Shown piece after piece: positions 31,143 through 39,800 of a DNA stretch of 64,000 bases. Every line of letters starts with the position of its first letter. The stretch's first letter is position 1. Both the position numbers and the translations under genes were made by a program. The notes beneath the pieces were generated by a model, which was not told the DNA's origin, searched no databases, and saw only the letters and a program-made list of their open reading frames with translations. The stretch comes from Leishmania donovani (taxonomy: Eukaryota; Euglenozoa; Kinetoplastea; Trypanosomatida; Trypanosomatidae): contig NC_018242.1 of the NCBI RefSeq assembly GCF_000227135.1, forward strand, positions 62,001-126,000, read 5' to 3'.

Positions 31143-31726
31143 CAGTGTATTTTATTGTTGTTTTGTTCTCTTCACATACTTCCCTTTCTCCTGCCTTTAA
31201 AGAAAGGGTTTTGGGTTAGATGCTTGTAGGTCGACCGACACGCAGAAGCTGCTCTTCAGTGATGATGATAATTATCGCAATACGTGCTGCCGCTTTGTGT
31301 GGGCTCTTAGACAACTTTCTGAAAGCTGCCGTTGAAAAAGAAGATAATAGCGGGAAGAGGTCGTTGAGACAGTTGTATCACGTGCTTTTTTTTTTATGCG
31401 AACCGCGGAATAAGTGAGTTCCTGCCACGATTTACGTCGATGGCAACGCTCTGTGCGTAAAAAGAGGACTTATTACTGGCGTTCTGAAAAGGGGAAGACT
31501 TCCTTGCTTTGAGTGCCTCACGTCAGGTTTTTCTTTGGCCATTCATGCCCTCCCTCAAAATATCTCTGCTTCTCTTTCGCTTCTTTCCTTTGTGTACCCA
31601 CAATCATACCGCTGAGCACATTTCTTCCACTAATAATACTGCTTCATTTTGCTTTGACGGACTGAGGAAAGTCACCTTCACGTATTTTTTTCTAATCGCA
31701 CCACAAAACAGTAAAAGGCCTTTCCG
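31143..31726. other. Intergenic between EIPR1-like and LysRS genes
   Basis: No gene. Pyrimidine-rich at 31541-31595, the expected splice signal for LysRS; either the AG at 31612 or the one at 31710 could be the acceptor. Confidence 0.65.
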
Positions 31727-33487
31727 ATGTCGTCCCTCGAAGAGCTCCGTAAGCAGATAGAGGCTATTGCCTCCCAGATCGCAGACAACAAAAAGACAAA
31801 GGGTACTGACAGTGATGAGTACAAGTCGCTGGTGAAGCAGATGGGTATGCTGCGCAGCCAGCTTCCGCAGGATGAGAAGAAGGCGAAAAAAGACAAGACG
31901 GTAGAGCCGTCGTACTTCGAGTCGCGCCTGGCAATGGTCAAGGAGATGGGTCTCCTCGGCGCTGCCTACCCCCACAAGTACCATCGTCAATACACGATTC
32001 CTCAGTATCGCAGGAAGTACGCGCCTTTGCTCACAGAGCCCGACACATCCCTCGACGAAACGGTGACAATCGCGGGCCGCATCATCAATAAGCGTAGCTC
32101 CGGCTCGAAGCTGCACTTCATTACTATCCAGGGCGATATGGAGACTGTGCAGGTGATTTCTGCTCTTACTGACTACATCGACCAGTCCAAGTTCGCCGAG
32201 ATCCACTCTAAGCTGAAGCGCGGGGATATCATCGGCATTGCAGGTAGGCCGTCCCTATCCAAGAGCAGCGAGTTCTCCCTCAAGGCAACCGAGATTACGC
32301 TTCTTTCAACTTGCTACCACATGCTCCCCGACGACTACTTCGGCCTTTCTTCCTTTGAGCAGCGCTTCCGTCAACGCTACCTCGACTTTATTGTCAACCG
32401 CGACAATATCAAGACCTTCATTCAGCGTGCAAACATCATCAAGTACATTCGCAAATTTTTTGATGAGCGGGACTTCGTGGAGGTCGAGACGCCAATGCTC
32501 AACCAAATCGCTGGTGGAGCCGCGGCGCGTCCTTTTGTGACGCACCACAACGACCTCAACCAGACCATGTTCCTGCGTATCGCGCCGGAGCTGTACCTGA
32601 AGGAGCTCGTCGTCGGTGGCATGGATCGCGTGTACGAAATCGGCAAGCAATTCCGTAACGAGGGCATCGACCTGACCCACAACCCCGAATTCACAAGCTG
32701 CGAGGCGTACTGGGCATACATGGACTACCACGATTGGATGACCGCAACGGAGGACCTTCTGTATGGTCTGGCCATGGAGCTTCACGGCTCGCCAATCGTT
32801 CGCTATGCGCCGAAGGACTCAGAGGGCAAGCCACTGCCAGAGGTTACTTTCAACTTCAACAAGCCGTTCAAGCGTCTGCACATTATTCCGGAGCTGGAAA
32901 AGCGCTTGCAGGTATCCTTTGACAACGTTGACTTCGAGTCCGATGCGGGCATTCAGTTTCTGATGGACCTGTGCGAAAAGCATAAGGCCGACTGCCCTCC
33001 ACCGTACACGGCGCCTCGCCTTCTCGATGCCCTGATCGCTGAGTTCCTTGAGCCCGAGTGCCACGACCCCTGCTTCATCTGCGATCACCCTCGCGTGATG
33101 TCGCCTCTCGCCAAGTGGCACCGCAACGACCCCCGCCTGACGGAGCGCTTTGAGCTGTTCGTCAACAAGAAGGAGCTTGCTAATGCGTACACCGAGCTGA
33201 ACAACCCTATCGTCCAACGTGAGGAGTTCGTTAAACAGCTGCGGAACCGCGATAAGGGCGATGACGAATCTATGGAGATCGATGAGGGCTTCGTCGCAGC
33301 ATTGGAGCACGCGCTGCCGCCCACTGGTGGATGGGGTCTTGGCATCGACCGCCTTGTGATGTTCCTCACAAGTCAGTCCAACATCAAGGAAGTGCTTCTG
33401 TTCCCTGCCATGAAGCCTGAAGGCAAGAACGCGATTAGCTACCCTCCGGGCACGATGCTCAATGGTCAGGGTGTTCCCCTGCTGTAG
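31727..33487 (+). CDS. LysRS: Lysyl-tRNA synthetase, class II, cytosolic type
   Basis: 586 residues. It charges tRNA-Lys with lysine using ATP. Order: a Lys-rich N-terminal helix (residues 1-60) as in eukaryotic cytosolic LysRS; an OB-fold anticodon-binding domain from ~110 (TIAGRIINKRSSGSKLHFIT); then the class II catalytic domain with motif 1 near 230-260, motif 2 around FRNEGIDLTHNPEFT (~309) and motif 3 GWGLGIDRLVMFLT (~534), closing with KEVLLFPAMKPE. No mitochondrial presequence is evident, so this is the cytosolic enzyme. All signature residues are present. Codon use is strongly biased, as expected for a highly expressed gene. Confidence 0.97.
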   Translation: MSSLEELRKQIEAIASQIADNKKTKGTDSDEYKSLVKQMGMLRSQLPQDEKKAKKDKTVEPSYFESRLAMVKEMGLLGAAYPHKYHRQYTIPQYRRKYAPLLTEPDTSLDETVTIAGRIINKRSSGSKLHFITIQGDMETVQVISALTDYIDQSKFAEIHSKLKRGDIIGIAGRPSLSKSSEFSLKATEITLLSTCYHMLPDDYFGLSSFEQRFRQRYLDFIVNRDNIKTFIQRANIIKYIRKFFDERDFVEVETPMLNQIAGGAAARPFVTHHNDLNQTMFLRIAPELYLKELVVGGMDRVYEIGKQFRNEGIDLTHNPEFTSCEAYWAYMDYHDWMTATEDLLYGLAMELHGSPIVRYAPKDSEGKPLPEVTFNFNKPFKRLHIIPELEKRLQVSFDNVDFESDAGIQFLMDLCEKHKADCPPPYTAPRLLDALIAEFLEPECHDPCFICDHPRVMSPLAKWHRNDPRLTERFELFVNKKELANAYTELNNPIVQREEFVKQLRNRDKGDDESMEIDEGFVAALEHALPPTGGWGLGIDRLVMFLTSQSNIKEVLLFPAMKPEGKNAISYPPGTMLNGQGVPLL

Positions 33488-34559
33488 TAGTACTCTAACG
33501 TTTTCCTTTTGTTTTTTTTTTTTCGCCCTTTTTTATGACTGTGATTCTCTTCGTCGAAGCAGCAGCGATGAAAGTACGAGGTGGCTATAGTGGTACATGT
33601 CTGTCAGTTTCGCCTCGCTTCTCTAATGGCGGTGATGTCCTCTGGCGTACATCAGAAACGAAAAGAGATAAATAAAACGAAAAAAGACACGCTGCTGTCA
33701 AAACCCCAGCACAGCGCTCATTCCTTGAGTCCGGCTGGAACACGGCGAGCGACGTCAAGTGTTGTTCGATTCGAAGGTTTCCCTACCTCCCTCTCCCTCT
33801 GTCTTCGAGCCCTTTTCGTTTCCCTCCTCCCTAAAAACACACAAAGAAGGGGGAGGGAGTGGAGGGAGACCTGTGCGTAAAAGGAAGAACGTGGACGGTG
33901 CGACGCAACGAAAAGGACGCAGCGTTTTTTTTTTTTTTTCGCTGATAATTCGAAGGCAGTGGGAGACCTGCGCGGGGCGAAACGCGCTGGGTGTACTGAC
34001 GCAATTCGTGGCGTCCACATGCGGTGTGATGTCGTCTTCGATGGCGTGGCAGCTATAAGCAGCCGCCAAAACAAGTAAAAAAGAAAGAGAGCTCCGGCTG
34101 ATTCTCTCCCGCTTTTCTTGGGTGTTTGACTCCTCTAAAGGTGCTTCGCTACGCCACACTGTACACCTGCGCGTGCGCGCAAAACGCAAGCGCTTGCTTC
34201 TCCAGCCCTAGCTGTGCAGCGCAGTTTCAATAGCAGCAGTGACACTGTACCTTCTGTGAGTCTCTCTCCACTCGGCTTTCCTTTTTTTGTTGTTCGTTTT
34301 TTTTTTCGCAGCACGTTCTTATTACGGGATGTGGTGAACACTAGGAGGTACAATCTCTTTCAGCTTGCGCGCACACACAAGGTACGGCAACAACTGATAG
34401 GGTAGGTTTTGACTGCAGCAGAACAACTGCTCTCTACTCGCTTGCCGGCAGTGGCTGCTCTCTAGGTGGTTGTGTCTCTAGCGTGCGCCGTGCAGCGGCA
34501 GCGTCTGGTCAGCAGGCAAGCAATTCCGGCTCTCGTCGTTTTGCGAGTGTGCGATAGCG
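33488..34559. other. Intergenic between LysRS and thiolase-like genes
   Basis: No gene. T-runs at 33509-33524 and 33925-33939, then a strong pyrimidine tract at 34255-34309. Confidence 0.7.
34310..34311 (+). promoter_or_regulatory. Candidate spliced-leader acceptor AG for the thiolase-like gene
   Basis: The AG in TTTTTTTTTTCGCAG is the first after a ~50-base pyrimidine/T-rich tract, about 250 bases before the start codon. Confidence 0.55.
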
Positions 34560-35777
34560 ATGCAGCGCATTCGACTTGTGGGGGTGGGGCGAACCGCCGT
34601 CGGCGCTTTGAAGCGGGACGCCATCGATCTGGCACGGGAGGCCCTGGAGCTCGCCTTTGCTGAGGCCAACATCGCTGCCAAAGACGTCGGCGCCCTCATC
34701 GCGACCCCCTCGCTCTCGTCTGGGCACTTCATGCAAGCGCACTACCTCGCCACAAAATTCCAGCTCACTGCTGCAAATCCAGCGATGCTGCTCAAAACGA
34801 TAGACACGGGTGGCGCCAGCCCGATCAGCAGCATCGGCGCGGCGCTAGACTTCTTCCGTGGCATGCCGCGCCTCAACGTAGCTGTAGTGGTGTCGAGCGA
34901 CGCGGTGCACACTCTGCCAAGTTCCGAGTTCGCGAAACGCTCGAACGAGAGCGTCCCTTCGCCCCACCTTGCAGAGCCGTACATACCACATGGCTACGAC
35001 TTTTACGCGCAGTGGCAGATGAAGCGGTATGGGTTGAAGCGCGAGCAACTGGCAATGGTGCCGGTGCTCATGAGCGCCATGTCCGTGCGGCACCCGGATG
35101 CCATGTGCAGGAAGCGCTACTCCTTGGAGGAAGTGCTCGGAGCTCGCCAAATCGCACCCGTGACGAATCTTCCCGAATGCGCGCGCCGCGCAGACGGTGC
35201 GGTCGCAATTGTGCTCGCGCGAGAGGAGCACTACAAGCAGCACCTCGCAGCGGGACCGCTCGACGGCCGCAGGCCGTACGTCCTTGGCGTCGGCGAAGCC
35301 TCCGGCCCGCTTTACCCGCCAGCCACGCACGAGGAAGTGACGTCTGAGACGTTTTCGTGCCATCGCGCCATGCGCCTGGCGTACGAGGCGACGGGTGGAC
35401 TCTCCACCTCTGACATCGACTTCTTCGGCTTGTACGACTGCTTCCCGATCTGCCTGATTCGCGCCTTGGAGGCGGCCGGGTTGTGCAGGGAGGGCGAGGG
35501 CGGGCAGATGGTGGAAGAGGCCTACCGCAGGGCGGCGCAGCGTGGCGGCGATGTGGACCCGAGCGAGTTCCCCATCAATACCCACGGCGGTCTCATGTGC
35601 TTCGGAGCGCCATGGGAGGTGCCGGCAATGTACAACGTGGCGGAGGCTGTCGCGCAGTTGGGTGGTCAAGCGGGGCCGCGGCAGGTTCACCCTACCCCGC
35701 GACGTGCGCTTGTGTACGGCAACGGCGGCGTTTTTTCCGCCTCGGCGGTGGCGATCCTCAGCACCGACGCACCGTAG
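34560..35777 (+). CDS. Thiolase-fold protein of the Ltp/SCP-x type, catalytic Cys absent
   Basis: 405 residues spanning the whole thiolase fold. At the N-terminal nucleophile site, where thiolases have Cys-Ala/Gly-Ser/Thr, it reads IDTGGASP, so the Cys is Gly. The usual HDCF/HDAF histidine is replaced in LYDCFPICL (Tyr for His), and the C-terminal GHP histidine motif reads CFGAPW. Other blocks (YSLEEVLGARQIAP, DGAVAIVLAREE, AAGLCREGEGG, INTHGGL) match bacterial Ltp-like thiolases, a subfamily with GGAS and YD motifs that includes Ltp2-type steroid side-chain aldolases. Ordinary thiolysis is therefore unlikely; aldolase-type or non-enzymatic function is inferred. No PTS1 peroxisomal tripeptide (ends DAP). 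Confidence 0.88.
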   Translation: MQRIRLVGVGRTAVGALKRDAIDLAREALELAFAEANIAAKDVGALIATPSLSSGHFMQAHYLATKFQLTAANPAMLLKTIDTGGASPISSIGAALDFFRGMPRLNVAVVVSSDAVHTLPSSEFAKRSNESVPSPHLAEPYIPHGYDFYAQWQMKRYGLKREQLAMVPVLMSAMSVRHPDAMCRKRYSLEEVLGARQIAPVTNLPECARRADGAVAIVLAREEHYKQHLAAGPLDGRRPYVLGVGEASGPLYPPATHEEVTSETFSCHRAMRLAYEATGGLSTSDIDFFGLYDCFPICLIRALEAAGLCREGEGGQMVEEAYRRAAQRGGDVDPSEFPINTHGGLMCFGAPWEVPAMYNVAEAVAQLGGQAGPRQVHPTPRRALVYGNGGVFSASAVAILSTDAP

Positions 35778-36829
35778 GCCTCTGCAGCCCGCTGCAAGAT
35801 TTCTCTTTGCTCATGCCGTGCGTGCGCACTCAACGGCAGTGTGGGGATCCCAACGCACATGCCTTCTGCGTGCGGCCGCCTGAGATTTCACGACACATCG
35901 GCTCGCTACCGTCACACTCCTTGTATGGCACTACCTCTTTTTGCTCCGCTCCTGCGAGCGTCCTCTAGTCTTTCGTTTTGGCTTCCCTCCACCCCCCCCC
36001 CTTCCTCTCATCTTGCCCGCACCCCGTGGCTGCGACGGTGCAACGGTGCTTATTGCTGTTGACCTCTGCTCGTGTGTGAGTGTGCATCGCCGTTGCATGC
36101 AGCCAGCCGTTGCTGCCGAACGCCACCACCACCACCGCAGCACCCACAGTCCTCCCCCCTTCCCCCTCTCTCGCAAGCACTTCCCTCCCTTTGGTAGCCA
36201 TTGAGGCCTGAAAACATCCGGAACGCCGTCAGAGCTTCCTCTTCTGCGCACGCTTCCCTGTCTCGCTGGCTTGGTCATTTGTCTATGTGAGCGCGCGTGG
36301 GCCAAGGAGAAGCGCGGCACTTGGCTACCGTTCATGCGTGCAGGCACGTAGCTCAGTCATGCTGCTCGACTGACACTCCGAGGCAAACACATCCGTGGTG
36401 GGTGTTAGTACCACTCCATGACCAAGAGCAGCCTGACGGGTCTTCCCACCCACCTACACCCCTCCTCTTCAATGCCGCAACAGTACGGTCCGCCCCCCCC
36501 CCTCTGCCCTCTCTCCTCGTCTCTCTGGAAGCGCTTTCAGACTGTAGTAGTAGTAGTGTGGGTGTGCCACCTTCCACGCCCAGTCGACTTTCACCATAGA
36601 GGGCGAGAGGAGGACAAAAAAAAGGGGAGAGACTGCTGCGCCAAGTGGCAGGGTAGCCGCGCCCCGCATGTGCATCCATTCCACGCGACTACTACGGCCT
36701 CGCACGCACACACATACGCGCACGCCATCTCCAACGCAACTTTTGGACATCAAAACAAGAAAACGATCCCGTGACGGCGCCGTCGCATAACGTGAGCAGA
36801 ACAGGAGTGAGAGACAATCATCGGCAAAG
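35778..36829. other. Intergenic before the SPEF2/CPC1-like gene
   Basis: No gene. C-runs at 35992-36002 and 36490-36500, and pyrimidine-rich stretches at 35938-36015 and 36490-36530. Confidence 0.7.
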
Positions 36830-39800
36830 ATGCGCGCCTCTACGGACGGGCCAGCGGCGCGGACGGCGGCCGATCTCGACAAGATGGATGACAAGCTGCG
36901 CCGCCTCGGCCTGGACGTGGATCGCCCCACCACCACGCCGCCGTTCTTCGCCCTCTCGGCGGCGCACGGCAGTGCGGACTACATTCACTCCATCCGCGCA
37001 GCCAAGGCGGAGAAGCAACAGGCACGCCTGGACAGGTTGGCGCGGCTGGCGGCCGCTGCAGAGAAGCAGCAATCATCGAGCTCTGTCGCCGTTGTTGTTG
37101 CTGCTGCTGCGTCGTCAAGGGCTGGCGCTGTCACGGACACCTCCCGCGCGGATCATACGGCTGTGGGGGACAAGGCGTTGCTCGCGAGCGACGTTGCCGA
37201 TGCCGCCTTGCGAGCGAGTGAGAAGAGCAAGAGCGACCTCGCGCAGCAACTCCGAACGGAGCGGATGCTGAAGGTCGCCGTGGTCCACCAGCAGAGCCTC
37301 ACGGAGGAGCGCGACCAGCTGGTTTCCATGCTACCGTCAAGCAACACGGTGCCACACTCGCTGAAGGTCACGGCGCCAGAGTGGCGGGAGCGCAAGCGTC
37401 AGGAAGCGGTAGTGTGGTGTGCAGCGGTGGCGCGAGGGCTGGCTGAGTTGGCCATGGAGGTGTCCGACAACCGACACCTGCCTGCCACGGGGCTTTGCGG
37501 GCGACCCGTGTACCGGCTGCACCAAGACCTGCCCGTTACGCAGTGGCGGCAGTGGCTGGAGAAGCTGGTGTTTCCTATGTCGCTGTCAACCGCCGCAGCG
37601 GAGATCAAGCGACGCAGCGATGACGGAGCTGCCGGCACCGACAGCGAAGTCGCTGACTCCTCAGTCTTAAGGAGTGCAGATGCGCAGCAGTCGCTACTGC
37701 AGCAGACGCTCGACGCCAGCCTGCAGCTCGAAGCGGCGAAGTGCATCACATCGGCGACTGAGGCCGAGGCGCAGGAAGCCGTGCGAGCGCAAGCGGAGGC
37801 CGTGACGTGTGCCCTGGCTAAGCTGCATGCAGAAGTGGCGCGTCAGCGCAAGGCCGCCGAGGAGACTGTGCGGCTGGCCGCTGACGAGGCCAACCTCCCT
37901 GCTCCACAGGCCGCAGAGGGTGATGTAGGTGTCACTGGCACTCTTCACCGCGAGGAACTAGTGCCGGGGTGGGCGCAGCGGATGCCGCCGGCGGCGTGCC
38001 TCGTCTATGGAGACGACCTCAGCGGCGCCCGACTCCTGGCTGAAACGATCGAAGTGTGTGTGCAGCGCAAATCGCATCAGCAGCAGCCCCCTTCACAGTC
38101 GCCACATCGCCGGCTTGCCGCATCGCGCCAATACTCGCTCGGGGCTGGAGAGGGCGCTGAAACCAGCGCAGTTGATTTTTCGTCCATTACACTCTCGTCC
38201 ACTGCGCCGACCTCCGCCGCCGCACCGGTAGAGGAGCTCTTCTCCCACTTTGTAGTGAGCGAAATCGGTGTCGAGAGCATCGACCCCTCGTTGGTAGAGG
38301 GGGGTGCGGTGGCTACGTACGTCACCCCGCGCACGCTGCTCGGAAACAGTGCGCTGGGTGCTAGCGGCGGCGATGCGAAGCGAAGCGGCTCTGCAGGGCG
38401 TTCACAGCGGGCGCAGCAGCACTCTTCGGGTGGCGGCGGCAACCCTGGTGGCGGTGGCGGCGCATCTCAGGGGGTCGCCACCACCGCCGGCCCCGGCACC
38501 AGCAGCAACACCGCCTCCCGCTTTAGTCAGCGGGTGAATGCGGTGTCCGCGGAATGCCGACGCGAGAGCGAGCAGCTGATCGAAGCTGTCGTAAGGGAAG
38601 TGGTACGAGTGCATCGCCACAACTTGGGCGTCTTGGCTGGTGATCGCATGCTGTCGTGGGTGCCGAAGCCAACGGCCCCCGCCCTCGCCCCTGCTGCCGG
38701 CTCGGTGGCCACAGCAGAGGAAATCAGCCAGCCCAACGCGGCGGCGTTGGGGTCTGTGCCGCTTCGCACGCTCTTCCTCGTCGGTTTCTCCGACTCCGCT
38801 TCCTTCGTTGAAGTGCTAGCGCGGCGGCTGAGGCAGGCGACGGCAGCGGCGGAGGCGGAGCTGATGGAGATGGAGGGTCGTCGGCGTGCCGCCGAGCAGC
38901 AGGCAGCGGTCGCCGCTGCAGCGGCCGAGTCGAGCAAGCAGCGCACGTCGCCGCCAGTAAAGGGGGCGAAAGGTGCGTCACCTGGGCCGCCGCGCTCCAA
39001 GAGCAACCGACTTGCCAAGACTGTGGCCGGCGTGGAAGAGCAGGCCGTATCCGCCATGGTAGAGGAGCTTCAAGCCACGATGGCGATGCCGCCGCTCGGA
39101 GTGCTGGCAACCTTCCTCGTCTACGACCTTCCGACGCGCCAGCGGCGGCTCGAGGCGGCATCGTTCGCGACAGACGCAGCGGCAGCGCAGCGGGCCAGCG
39201 GCGACGACTGCGAAGATGACCTCAACAACTTTTCGGGTGTCGGTGGCGGCGCGCTGCTGCGCGCCGCGGGACCAGAGTATACCCATCCCGTGTACAACCC
39301 ATCCCCGGAGGAAATCCAGAGTTTCGGGCCTCCGTCGGCGGCCAAAGAGCTTGCACCGGCGCGGCTCATCGGCGTCCATCCCGGCAGCCTCTCGGGTGGG
39401 TCCTCCTCGCCTTCTCTGCTGTTTCCCCCTTCGCCCCCCGGTGCCGCGTCCACCGTGACGGCAGCGTCGACTCTCTGCGTGCAAACCTGGAGCGTCGAGC
39501 GGCTGCGCACCGAGCTCAAGCAGCAGCACGCACAGCAGCAGCGCCAGCGCAAGGAGTGGATGGCCGCAGTGGTGGCTCACGCACACCGCGAAGGTGTGGA
39601 GGCTGTCTCCGGGGGACTGCTCAACGCCGGGGCCTCGTTCCGCCACACTATTAAACGCCGCGAGAAGTCGACGGCGAGCGTGAGCGCTAACCTCGCCAGC
39701 GCCTCCCCAGATTCGGAGCGTGCCGGCTCCATCCCACGGCGCGCAAGCATGTCAATGGTATCTCGGGCCGTCGACTCTTCGACAATGACGGCTGGCAATC

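Noticed and set aside
34845..35690. 281-residue frame antisense to the thiolase-like gene
   Set aside because: His/Arg/Val-rich shadow; no family resemblance and against the strand of the unit.
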